Assembly (NCBI GenBank): GCA_934351925.1
Contig: CAKRJT010000003.1
Span: forward strand, 62,001-126,000
Reading direction: 5' to 3'
DNA length: 64,000 nucleotides
Source: an uncultured Lachnospiraceae bacterium
GTDB taxonomy: Bacteria; Bacillota; Clostridia; Lachnospirales; Lachnospiraceae
Shown: positions 43,821 through 53,252 of the stretch, in pieces
How positions within the stretch are numbered: position 1 is the stretch's first letter
Layout of the letters: every line of letters begins with the position of its first letter
Made by a program: the position numbers and the translations under genes
The notes under the pieces: model-generated
Databases searched by the model: none
What the model was told of the DNA's origin: nothing
What the model saw: only the letters and a program-made list of their open reading frames with translations

Positions 43821-45038
43821 CTACTTATTTACGATTGCTATCTTGAGTCCTTCCATCTTCAGGTTGGTCTTGAGTGCCTCGTTGATCTCCTCGAGAGGGA
43901 ACTTATGTGTTATAAGCTTCTCGATAGGAAGTCCGATTCCCTTGGCTCTCTTTAAGAAATCAAATGTTGTGGCATAATCCCTGAGGGTGTATACCCATGA
44001 ACCTACTGTTGTAATCTCTTTGGAGCAGATATCAAAGTGAGGATTGATTGTAGCATCTCCGCCGTTGATGAAGAAACCGAGCTCACATAAGCCACCGCCG
44101 TTGCGGATAAACTTATAGATATTGCTGTGTGCCACAGGTGAACCTGTGCACTGGAAAGCAAAATCTGCAAGATGTCCGTCGAAGCTTGCCTCAACTGCAC
44201 CTGCGAGTGCTTCAATGCCCTTGTGCTCCTTGAAATTAACGGTCTTTGTTGCACCCATCATCTTGGCGAACTCAAGTCTCTTAGCTTCGCCGTCAACCGC
44301 AACGATGTTCTCAATACCCATTGTACGCAGAACTGCTATACAGATAAGACCGATAGGACCGCAGCCCTGTACAACAACTCTTGAGTTGAAACGAAGAATG
44401 TTGGTTGTCTTGGCTCTCTCAACCGCATGTACCAGAACCGCACATGGCTCAATGAGTATTCTTGAATCAAGATCAAGGTCACTTACGTTGAATACCGTTG
44501 AACCCTCGCGGATAAGGATATAATCTGAAAACCAGCCGTTAAGATGAACTTCATCATCAGGAAGAAGTCCGTATACATCAGCTCCGCCGACATTCTGCTT
44601 GTTAAGGTCGAACATTGTGATATCAGGATTGTCCTTGAAAATCATACAGGTTACAACCTTGTCTCCGATATGTAAATCCTTGCCTGCGCTGTCCTTCTTT
44701 ACATTCCTGCCCATAGCAACAATCTCACCTGTTCCCTCGTGTCCGAGTGCTACAGGGATAAGGCTGAACGGATCTCTCTTAAACTCGTGTGCGTCGGTAC
44801 CGCATACACCGCAGCCCTCAACCTTAACAAGAATATCTCCGTCGCCGAGCTCCGGGATAGGGAACTCCTTCACGTCAAAATGCTCAAGTGATGTGAGCAT
44901 GGCAACATGTGCTGTCTTAGGGATTGCTCCCGGTGTACTGCCTGCAGGAGCCGCAGCAGCCTGTGTTGTCTGCCCTCCTGTCATATCCTTCAATACCTGT
45001 TTTACAATAGCTTCAATATCAATATTTGATGAACCCAC
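43821..45038 (-). CDS. Zn-type (MDR) alcohol dehydrogenase with N-terminal encapsulation peptide
   Basis: A 405-residue medium-chain dehydrogenase/reductase. Residues 1-22 form an amphipathic helix (SSNIDIEAIVKQVLKDMTGG) joined by an Ala/Pro/Gly linker to the enzyme: an encapsulation peptide. Catalytic zinc ligands are in GCGVCGTDAHEF and LGHEGTGEIV; the Rossmann motif is VVQGCGPIGLICI. The four-cysteine structural zinc lobe common in this family is absent. In this locus it may reduce lactaldehyde to 1,2-propanediol or propionaldehyde to propanol; sequence alone does not decide. Confidence 0.9.
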   Translation of the reverse strand: MGSSNIDIEAIVKQVLKDMTGGQTTQAAAAPAGSTPGAIPKTAHVAMLTSLEHFDVKEFPIPELGDGDILVKVEGCGVCGTDAHEFKRDPFSLIPVALGHEGTGEIVAMGRNVKKDSAGKDLHIGDKVVTCMIFKDNPDITMFDLNKQNVGGADVYGLLPDDEVHLNGWFSDYILIREGSTVFNVSDLDLDSRILIEPCAVLVHAVERAKTTNILRFNSRVVVQGCGPIGLICIAVLRTMGIENIVAVDGEAKRLEFAKMMGATKTVNFKEHKGIEALAGAVEASFDGHLADFAFQCTGSPVAHSNIYKFIRNGGGLCELGFFINGGDATINPHFDICSKEITTVGSWVYTLRDYATTFDFLKRAKGIGLPIEKLITHKFPLEEINEALKTNLKMEGLKIAIVNK

Positions 45039-45056
45039 GTCAAAAACCTCCGTTTC

Positions 45057-45533
45057 TTAAACTGTCTTATCGACAAGCTCCATAAAAACCTGTCTGCCGT
45101 AAGCCGCCAGTGCGGTGTCTTCTTCCTCCGTACCGCCGCTCACTCCAAGTCCGCCAACAATCCGTCCACCTGCCATGAGTGGCTCACCGCCTCCGAATAT
45201 CACTATTCTTCCGCCGTTGGTGTTCTGTACTCCGTATAGCGAACCTCCCGGCTGTGCCAGCTTCTTAAGCTCTATGGTAGAAATCTTAAGACCGACAACC
45301 GTATATGCCTTGTTAAACGCAACATCGTAGCTTGCTATGAACGAGTCGTCCATACAGTGGACAAGCACCGGATTCGCCCCGCTGTTCATCACGACGACCA
45401 CCGCCTTGACACCCATCTGAACTGCCCTCTCCTCGACGCGCTGCGCGAGAGCCTTTGCAAGCTCAAGTGACATATCCTGCTTCTGCTGCATTATGACATT
45501 CTTTACAATCTCAGTAATCTGTGAAGAATCCAC
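45057..45533 (-). CDS. GlcG/HbpS-like protein (PduO C-terminal domain) with encapsulation peptide
   Basis: A 158-residue protein. Residues 1-17 (DSSQITEIVKNVIMQQ) resemble the encapsulation peptides of the neighbouring dehydrogenase and aldolase. The rest is a GlcG/HbpS domain (LAQRVEERAVQMGVKAVVVV, FNKAYTVVGLK, GGRIVIFGGGEPLMAGGRIV, LGVSGGTEEEDTALAAYG), which in PduO and HbpS binds haem or a related cofactor. Its role inside glycyl-radical compartments is not known. Confidence 0.88.
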   Translation of the reverse strand: MDSSQITEIVKNVIMQQKQDMSLELAKALAQRVEERAVQMGVKAVVVVMNSGANPVLVHCMDDSFIASYDVAFNKAYTVVGLKISTIELKKLAQPGGSLYGVQNTNGGRIVIFGGGEPLMAGGRIVGGLGVSGGTEEEDTALAAYGRQVFMELVDKTV

Positions 45534-45557
45534 GAAACCACCTCTTCCGTCAACTGA

Positions 45558-46355
45558 TTATCTGTTAAGCTGTTCTAAAACCTTGCGGGTAATCTCAGCT
45601 ACAAGCTCCGGTGATGCATCTGCACTGCTGCCGCATGAGCCGTCGCAGCTATGGCAGTTAGGCTTGCCCTCTCTCGCATTCGGACAGAGGTTAGCAGGGT
45701 GCTTTCCAGGCAGACCGAACTGTCTTCTGATTTCATAGAGACGTTCTACCTGCTCCTTGCTGAGCTCCTTAGGTCCGCCGAGCTGTCTTGCCTTGTATAA
45801 GAGCTCTGCATAGAACTCAAGTGACTCCATCTTGTGGTAAGCCGAGAGCAGATCCACGCTGTATGAGAGTGCTCCGTGGTTCTCAAGAAGCACTGCATCA
45901 TAATATGGAAGATACTCCTCAACAGCATCAGGTATCTCGTTGGTTGACGGTGTGCCGTACTTTGCAATAGGTACACAGCCAAGCGCTATAACCGCCTCCG
46001 GCATAATAGGCGCCGTCAGAGGAATACCTGCGATGGCAAATGCCGTGGCATATGATGGGTGAGCATGTACAACAGAACCCACATCAGGTCTCTTCTGATA
46101 TACTCTCATATGCATCTTAATCTCAGATGACGGCTTAAATCTGCCGTTAGCCTCGATAACATTGCCGTTTCTGTCAACCTTGCAGATGTACTCCGGTGTC
46201 ATAAAGCCCTTGCTCACGCCCGTAGGTGTGCATAAAAACTCATTGTCGTTGAGCTTTACGGAAATGTTGCCGTCATTTGCGGCAACCATGCCTCTGTCGT
46301 AGATTCTTTTACCAATCTCGCAGATCTGCTTCTTAATTTCGTACTCTGAAACCAT
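45558..46355 (-). CDS. Class II aldolase (fuculose-phosphate aldolase type) with C-terminal encapsulation peptide
   Basis: A 265-residue zinc aldolase of the FucA/AraD family: GNISVKLNDNEFLCTPTG, SSEIKMHMRVY (catalytic Glu), VVHAHPSYATAFA (two zinc His) and LENHGALSYS (third His). It splits L-fuculose-1-phosphate or L-rhamnulose-1-phosphate into DHAP and lactaldehyde. The last 18 residues (SPELVAEITRKVLEQLNR) are an encapsulation peptide; between it and the enzyme lies a linker with four cysteines (224, 234, 237, 241). It begins a second transcript, with its own strong promoter at 46418-46446. Confidence 0.92.
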   Translation of the reverse strand: MVSEYEIKKQICEIGKRIYDRGMVAANDGNISVKLNDNEFLCTPTGVSKGFMTPEYICKVDRNGNVIEANGRFKPSSEIKMHMRVYQKRPDVGSVVHAHPSYATAFAIAGIPLTAPIMPEAVIALGCVPIAKYGTPSTNEIPDAVEEYLPYYDAVLLENHGALSYSVDLLSAYHKMESLEFYAELLYKARQLGGPKELSKEQVERLYEIRRQFGLPGKHPANLCPNAREGKPNCHSCDGSCGSSADASPELVAEITRKVLEQLNR

Positions 46356-46417
46356 TACGAAACCCTCCTTGATAATTATATGTTGTTTTGTTTGTTTTTG
46401 CGTTGATTTATAATTAA

Positions 46418-46446
46418 ATTATACCATTTTGTTAAAAAAACGTCAA
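46418..46446 (-). promoter_or_regulatory. Internal promoter before the aldolase gene
   Basis: On the minus strand TTGACG (46446-46441) and TATAAT (46423-46418) with 17 bases between, in a 146-base AT-rich gap within the microcompartment operon. An AT-rich dyad (TATAATT-A-AATTATA, 46409-46423) covers the -10 box. Confidence 0.75.
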
Positions 46447-46501
46447 TCTAAATTTGTCAAAAAAATGTGGTTTTCGGTTGTTTTTTATATAATTCCATGC
46501 A

Positions 46502-46924
46502 CTAGGCCAGATATGAGAAAATATCAGCAATTCCTTCGCCCGTAACCGAACTCACAAAGAATATTTTCTTACACCCGGCAAGCTTAAGCCACTCAGCCGC
46601 ACGCTCCGGTCTCGCGTCAGCTCTGTCAATCTGCGTCACTATGCCGATGACATCACGATTGCACATGCAGGTGATGCACGGCGGAAACAACGAATATTCC
46701 TCCCTCGCTGACAACAGCAGCCCGACGACATCTGCCTCATAGCTGTACAGCGCAAGCGCCCTTCCAAGTATCTTGTTCTCAGCGTACTCACCCGGCGTAT
46801 CTATGATACAGTCAAAATGATTTATGTACTGCGTCTTATGGTATGAAATTCTCTCGCCGCGCATAGCCTGTGTGAGCGTAGTCTTGCCGCAGCCCGTCTT
46901 ACCCATAAAGATTATCTTTTTCAT
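46502..46924 (-). CDS. pduV: EutP/PduV-like small GTPase
   Basis: A 140-residue Ras-like GTPase: G1 FMGKTGCGKTTL, G3 CIIDTPGEY, G4 VTQIDRAD and G5 FVSSVTGEGI. PduV/EutP proteins are associated with microcompartments and PduV has been linked to their movement or positioning in the cell; the biochemical role is unclear. It lies between the permuted shell gene and the internal promoter. Confidence 0.9.
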   Translation of the reverse strand: MKKIIFMGKTGCGKTTLTQAMRGERISYHKTQYINHFDCIIDTPGEYAENKILGRALALYSYEADVVGLLLSAREEYSLFPPCITCMCNRDVIGIVTQIDRADARPERAAEWLKLAGCKKIFFVSSVTGEGIADIFSYLA

Positions 46925-46959
46925 TGAGTTTCACTCCCGTATACATTCATGCACTGTAA

Positions 46960-47325
46960 TCAGGTCTTTGTGATATCGCACACGGTAAAGTGAAGCTTCT
47001 CGCGGCAGTAGTCCGTGACCGCCCTCATCGCAGCGTCGACCTCGGACACCGTCCCGGTCACTATGAGCGTTCCGCTGAAACGGTCCACGAAACCGAGCTC
47101 AACTCCCGAAGCCTTGGTCGCGATATCGGCAGCTATGATTGCCGTCTCAGCCGGGCTCATGGTGATAATTCCTATCGCCGAATGCGCGTAGTCGACCGCC
47201 GGGTCAAGCCCTAACTTCTTATATAATATCTTGTCAGGATTGGCTATTACATGTGCGAGCGTTATCTGTTTGCCCGGAACAAGCTCCTGAATAATACGCT
47301 GTTTGTTTTCGCTATTGTAGTCCAT
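46960..47325 (-). CDS. pduU: Circularly permuted BMC-H shell protein (EutS/PduU-like)
   Basis: A 121-residue shell protein with the permuted order of EutS/PduU: an N-terminal segment RIIQELVPGKQITLAHVIAN that forms the beta-barrel over the pore, then SAIGIITMSPAETAIIAADI and FSGTLIVTGTVSEVDAAM. Such hexamers are minor facet components with a capped pore. It directly follows the activase gene. Confidence 0.92.
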   Translation of the reverse strand: MDYNSENKQRIIQELVPGKQITLAHVIANPDKILYKKLGLDPAVDYAHSAIGIITMSPAETAIIAADIATKASGVELGFVDRFSGTLIVTGTVSEVDAAMRAVTDYCREKLHFTVCDITKT

Positions 47326-47340
47326 CTATGTCCTCCCTGC

Positions 47341-48135
47341 TTAACCGCCAATCTGCACGTCCAGCCCATAGCCCTGCGCTGCAGCCTCAAGCTCCTGTAT
47401 GTGCTCTTTGCTCATCGGGGTGATGTGTGCCATCGTGTACTCCCTTCCGAGTCCCGCATACTTGTCCTGACCCAGCCTGTGATACGGGAGAAGATGTATC
47501 CTGCTCACTCCCGGGAGTGTCGACGCAAATCCCGCAATATCCGAAATCTCCTGCGGCGTGTCATTGAAGGTCGGGATAACCGGAACCCTTATGACGAGCC
47601 TTGTCTGACCGGAAGCCGCAATCTTTTTGGCATTCTCTATCATCAGCTCATTGCTTCTTCCCGTGAACTCCTTGTGCTTTTCAGGGTTCATATGCTTAAT
47701 GTCCATCAGGTAGGTATCAAGGTAAGGAAGTATTCTCTCGATCACGCTGTAATCGGCGCAGCCCATGGACTCCATTGCCGTGTCCAGACCGCACTCCTTC
47801 GACGCATGCAAAAGCGCCTCGCAGAAATCCGGCTGGCAAAGACTCTCCCCGCCCGACAGCGTTATCCCGCCGCCCGAGCGTCTGTAGTAAACCCTGTCCT
47901 TCATCACCTCATTAAGCACATCGTCGACCGTCACATCGTAACCTATCGTCTTTGGCTTTCCGTCAACCATCATCGTCTCTATGTCGTATCTCTGGGACTC
48001 AGGGTTACAGCACCAGCGGCATCTTAACACGCAGCCCTTTAAGAATACTATCGTCCTTATTCCCGAGCCGTCATGCACGGAGAATTTCTGAATGTCAAAT
48101 ATTCTGCCCTTCTGTCTGTATATATCTTCCACCAT
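47341..48135 (-). CDS. Glycyl-radical enzyme activating enzyme
   Basis: A 264-residue radical SAM protein. The cluster motif is FLKGCVLRCRWCCNPESQ near residue 30 (C-x3-C-x2-C) and the SAM-binding GGE motif is in ITLSGGESL. It abstracts hydrogen from Gly838 of the neighbouring dehydratase. Activases of diol dehydratases often carry an inserted ferredoxin domain with eight more cysteines after the first motif; here that insert is absent and the protein is of pyruvate formate-lyase activase size. Starts 12 bases after the dehydratase stop. Confidence 0.92.
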   Translation of the reverse strand: MVEDIYRQKGRIFDIQKFSVHDGSGIRTIVFLKGCVLRCRWCCNPESQRYDIETMMVDGKPKTIGYDVTVDDVLNEVMKDRVYYRRSGGGITLSGGESLCQPDFCEALLHASKECGLDTAMESMGCADYSVIERILPYLDTYLMDIKHMNPEKHKEFTGRSNELMIENAKKIAASGQTRLVIRVPVIPTFNDTPQEISDIAGFASTLPGVSRIHLLPYHRLGQDKYAGLGREYTMAHITPMSKEHIQELEAAAQGYGLDVQIGG

Positions 48136-48147
48136 TATCTCCTCCGC

Positions 48148-50736
48148 TTAAAAACCCTGCTCGGTTCTGTTGATAATGTCGTCCTGCAATGACCTCGACA
48201 GTGTTGTGAACAGTGCGCTGTAGCCGGCAACTCTTACAACCAATGTCTTGTACTTTTCAGGGTGCGCCTGTGCGTCAAGAAGTGTCTCACGGCTTACGAC
48301 GTTGAACTGTACATGCATGCCCTTCTGGTCAAAGAAGCCTCTTATAAGCGCGACAAAGTTCTCAAGTCCCTGTCTGCCCGCAAGCGCCGACGGGTGGAAT
48401 TTCTGGTTGAACAGCGTACCGTTAGAGCATATTCCGTGGTCAAGCCTTGCAACCGAGTTAGCTGTAGCAGTAGGTCCTTTAACGTCCCTGCCGGACATAG
48501 GTCCGACGCCGTCCGCAACAGGTGTGTTGGCAAATCTGCCGTCAGGTGTCGCTCCCGTCTGCTGTCCTAAAGGAACATTCGCCGACACTGGATAAAGACC
48601 TGCCTGATATGAACCGCCTCTTGGGTTTTTGTACTTCTCGAGCGGCTTCGAATATGTGTAGGCAGCCTCCCTCGCGAACTCGTCCACTTCCTCGATATCG
48701 TTGCCGTACTTAGGAAGCCCGTCTATCAGCTTTAACAGTTCCTCGTACCTGCCGTTACTGCCATCAGAGGCAGTCCCCGCAGCGTTTGCGGCATTTCCTG
48801 TCTTTACGCACTCCGCAACCACATTTGCGATGAGTTCCTGCGTGATTTCCTGACCCGCAGCCTTGCAGGAGGCGAGCACGGCGTTGACCATCTCCTCTAT
48901 CCTATCAGCATTTCCCGAACTGGTTCCAGCCGCATTGCCGTGGCTGCTCTCATGTCCGAAGTTGTGCTCAAGTGCGTCCTTGTACTCAGCCATCGTGACC
49001 TTCTTATCGTCAAAGACAAGCTTCTTTATGGCGTAGAGTGAATCCGCAACATTCGCTATGCCAAAGCCCTGTGGCCCGGTAAAATTGTAGACGGCTCCGC
49101 CCTCCTGAAGCGACATTCCACGTCCAATGCAGTCGTCGACCATACATGACTCATATGGGAGCGGGCATCTCTCACGGTGAGCGTAATCTATCGAGTTATC
49201 TGCGTCCACCAACAGACCGATGCAGTACTCCATCTGCTTCTTATATGCGTCAAAGAACTGCTCATAGCTTGCAAACCTTGTCACATCGCCGGTATCGCAG
49301 CCGACCTTGACGCCCTTGTCATAGCCCCTGTTGAACACAAGCTCGATGACACGGCACATATTGAAGAATGCCGCATCATGCCAGCCTTCTGTCTTTCCCG
49401 CCTTCTGAGGCTCAACACAGCCGATTATGTTGTACTGTCTCGCGTCCTCAAGCGTGAGTCCCCTGTTCATAAGTGCCGGAATGATAACCTCATCATTGTA
49501 ATATGCCGGAAGTCCGATTCCCGTTCTGGTGAGCTCGGCAGCCTTAAGGAGAAACTCATGCGGCGACTTGTTCCACACTCTGACCGACAGCGACGGCTGC
49601 GGGAGTGCCACATGCATCGACGCCTCAATACACATGAATGATAAATCATTCGTGACATCGTTGCCCTCAGCGTCCTGTCCTCCAGCTATAAGATTCTGGA
49701 AAAGTCCATATCCTGCAAAGCCCTCAGAGCTCGCGGCATCCCTCGCCTTGTTGAGGTCATTCAGCTTAATCCATATATTATCGATAAGTTCCTGTGCGAA
49801 CTCCCTTGTGATTCTTCCGCTCTCAATGTCCGCTTTATAATAAGGATACATGTACTGGTCAAAGCGTCCCGGAGAAATTGAATGTCCGCTCGACTCAACC
49901 TGCAGAAGCATCTGCACGAACCAGAACGACTGACAAGCCTCATAAAAATCCCTCGCACCGTACTCAGGTACCCTGTCACAATTTCGTGCCATTCTCTCGA
50001 GCTCCGCCCTTCTTGTGACGTCCGCACATGAAGCCGCCTCACTTCTGCAAAGTGCCGCATATCTGTGTGCATAGTTGATGACAGCCTCGCAGCTTAGTAT
50101 CACCGCGTCAAGAAAGTGCGTCCTCTTCGCAAAATCGCCGTCACCGAAGCGAAGCTTCTCCTTCGCCGCCTCTGCCTCGTCGATTATTCCTCTGTAGCCT
50201 ATCGCGAGAACCTTCTCGTACTGAACCGTCACATGTCCGACACCGTTGTAAAAATAGTTGCCCGGCGTAAATATGTTGTGCTCAATGGCTGTCCTGGTCT
50301 CAGGTGCCATGTAGGAAGCCGCAAGCTCACTCGTCGTCCTGCCCTTCCAATATGTATACGCCTCATGGAGCGCCTTCTTGGTCTCCTCCGAAATATAGAA
50401 AGGGTCTGCCTTTCTCGTGGCTATCGTGTCGAACTCCGCCTCAAGCCACTCATAGGAGAACTCAGGGAACACCTGACAGCTTCTAAGCTTCTTAGTAGTG
50501 CTTCCCGCAATGAGCTCCTTATCACGCAGCACGATGGGAATGTTCTCAAGTATGTGTGCAAAAGCCTTCGCACGTCTTGTTATAATCGGCTCTCCTTCGG
50601 TCTGCCTGTAGCTCTCCGTTATAAGAACCGCTCTGTCCGCCTCAATCTCCGGAAATGCCCCCAGCAGCTCCTCGACCATGGCGGCTATCCTCTCGGTCTT
50701 TTTGACCGGTTCCGTGTTGAACTTACTCTTAAGCAT
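48148..50736 (-). CDS. Glycyl radical diol dehydratase (probable B12-independent 1,2-propanediol dehydratase)
   Basis: An 862-residue glycyl radical enzyme. Active-site motif IIGCVEPQKAG places the thiyl cysteine at 440 and the catalytic Glu at 442, as in glycerol and propanediol dehydratases and in choline lyase; the glycyl radical motif RVAGYSALF gives Gly838. Lying with a fuculose-type aldolase and propanol dehydrogenase, it is best read as 1,2-propanediol dehydratase, yielding propionaldehyde. There is no long N-terminal extension ahead of the catalytic domain, unlike some compartment dehydratases. First gene of the operon, with promoter and inverted repeat upstream. Confidence 0.93.
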   Translation of the reverse strand: MLKSKFNTEPVKKTERIAAMVEELLGAFPEIEADRAVLITESYRQTEGEPIITRRAKAFAHILENIPIVLRDKELIAGSTTKKLRSCQVFPEFSYEWLEAEFDTIATRKADPFYISEETKKALHEAYTYWKGRTTSELAASYMAPETRTAIEHNIFTPGNYFYNGVGHVTVQYEKVLAIGYRGIIDEAEAAKEKLRFGDGDFAKRTHFLDAVILSCEAVINYAHRYAALCRSEAASCADVTRRAELERMARNCDRVPEYGARDFYEACQSFWFVQMLLQVESSGHSISPGRFDQYMYPYYKADIESGRITREFAQELIDNIWIKLNDLNKARDAASSEGFAGYGLFQNLIAGGQDAEGNDVTNDLSFMCIEASMHVALPQPSLSVRVWNKSPHEFLLKAAELTRTGIGLPAYYNDEVIIPALMNRGLTLEDARQYNIIGCVEPQKAGKTEGWHDAAFFNMCRVIELVFNRGYDKGVKVGCDTGDVTRFASYEQFFDAYKKQMEYCIGLLVDADNSIDYAHRERCPLPYESCMVDDCIGRGMSLQEGGAVYNFTGPQGFGIANVADSLYAIKKLVFDDKKVTMAEYKDALEHNFGHESSHGNAAGTSSGNADRIEEMVNAVLASCKAAGQEITQELIANVVAECVKTGNAANAAGTASDGSNGRYEELLKLIDGLPKYGNDIEEVDEFAREAAYTYSKPLEKYKNPRGGSYQAGLYPVSANVPLGQQTGATPDGRFANTPVADGVGPMSGRDVKGPTATANSVARLDHGICSNGTLFNQKFHPSALAGRQGLENFVALIRGFFDQKGMHVQFNVVSRETLLDAQAHPEKYKTLVVRVAGYSALFTTLSRSLQDDIINRTEQGF

Positions 50737-50810
50737 AATATCTTCTCCTCATACACGAATACATTCTTCTATTTTTTTGCTTCTCTTATGTGTAAAAAAC
50801 AAAATGCAGT

Positions 50811-50832
50811 TTATGTTAATTATATAACATAA
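50811..50832. promoter_or_regulatory. Perfect inverted repeat over the microcompartment promoter (operator candidate)
   Basis: TTATGTTA-ATTATA-TAACATAA: eight-base arms, perfectly symmetrical, with the -10 box as the spacer. A bound regulator here would block the dehydratase promoter; the DeoR regulator of the operon is the natural candidate. Confidence 0.65.
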
Positions 50833-50847
50833 TCCCGAAAAATGCAA
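50819..50847 (-). promoter_or_regulatory. Main promoter of the microcompartment operon
   Basis: On the minus strand TTGCAT (50847-50842) and TATAAT (50824-50819) with exactly 17 bases between, about 80 bases before the dehydratase start. The other 280 bases of the gap to the cupin gene are AT-rich and hold no gene I can support, only a weak dyad (AAAATTC/GAATTTT, near 50914-50941). Confidence 0.75.
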
Positions 50848-51127
50848 AGGAAAACAACAATTTTAAACAATTTTATTGTATGTTTCCATGTTGATTTTGC
50901 TTTAATGTCTGATAAAATTCAGCCAATTGTCAGAATTTTCATTCTAATTGTGTCTATACTGTTTTCCGGTGCAGTCCGTTACCTCATAACAAAACATATC
51001 CGCCAAAAAAGCCCCTCTTTTTGCATTTTGTATATTTTCAAACACCATATTTTATGATAGTATAGAAAGGTATGACCATTCAGCGATTTAAAATGGCACG
51101 CAGCGTGCCGTTTCGGAAAGGACCAAT

Positions 51128-51457
51128 ATGTTTGTATATAATAATGAAGTAACACCTACACCTTGTGAGCCGGGTGTCTCAAGAAAAGTGCTCACCTACT
51201 CGGACGACCTTATGATGTGCGAGATAACCTTCGAAAAAGGTGCAAAGGGCAATTTCCACCAGCATGAACATTTACAGATAACCTACATCGCCGAGGGCAG
51301 CTTTGAATTTACAATCGGTGACGAGACAAAAATCGTGAACAAGGGCGACAGCGTGTATATGCCGTCAAACGTGCGCCACGGCGTGACATGCCTCGAAGCC
51401 GGAAAGCTTGTTGACGTTTTCAATCCTATGAGAAAAGATTTTGTAAATCAGCAGTAA
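51128..51457 (+). CDS. Small cupin domain protein
   Basis: A 109-residue single cupin: metal-binding motif GNFHQHEHLQITYIAEGSFEF in the first half and the second motif GDSVYMPSNVRHGVTC. Similar proteins (KdgF-like) take part in uronate metabolism, but many have no known role. It diverges from the microcompartment operon and is separated from it by 391 bases, so a shared control is possible. A hairpin GGCACG-CAG-CGTGCC lies just before its ribosome binding site (51094-51108). Confidence 0.82.
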   Translation: MFVYNNEVTPTPCEPGVSRKVLTYSDDLMMCEITFEKGAKGNFHQHEHLQITYIAEGSFEFTIGDETKIVNKGDSVYMPSNVRHGVTCLEAGKLVDVFNPMRKDFVNQQ

Positions 51458-51509
51458 TCAAATATACAGAAATTAAAAGATGCATTTTTATAAAAGGAGA
51501 CAGATTTCA

Positions 51510-53102
<1,593 letters not shown>

Positions 53103-53157
53103 TGCACGGCTCATTTTCTGAACAGAAAACATCTTAATATGTGACAAAATAAATAAT

Positions 53158-53216
53158 AAAATAACGGCTTCACGCGCGGGCATCTTATGATGCTGCGGCG
53201 GAAAGCCGTTGTTATT
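53158..53216. terminator. Long terminator hairpin after prfC
   Basis: AATAACGGCTT faces AAGCCGTTGTTATT, with an inner stem GGGCATC/GATGCT; it lies between converging genes. Confidence 0.75.
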
Positions 53217-53252
53217 TATCCATATATTTTTTATGTGCGAAAGCTTATGGGC

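Noticed and set aside
46409..46423. AT-rich dyad TATAATT-A-AATTATA over the internal promoter as a second operator
   Set aside because: It is made wholly of A and T around a -10 box and does not resemble the TTATGTTA dyad of the main promoter; chance is likely.
50842..51057. Open frame of 71 codons with a hydrophobic middle on the plus strand between the dehydratase and the cupin gene
   Set aside because: It begins on the -35 box of the microcompartment promoter, has no ribosome binding site and its composition is that of the AT-rich gap.
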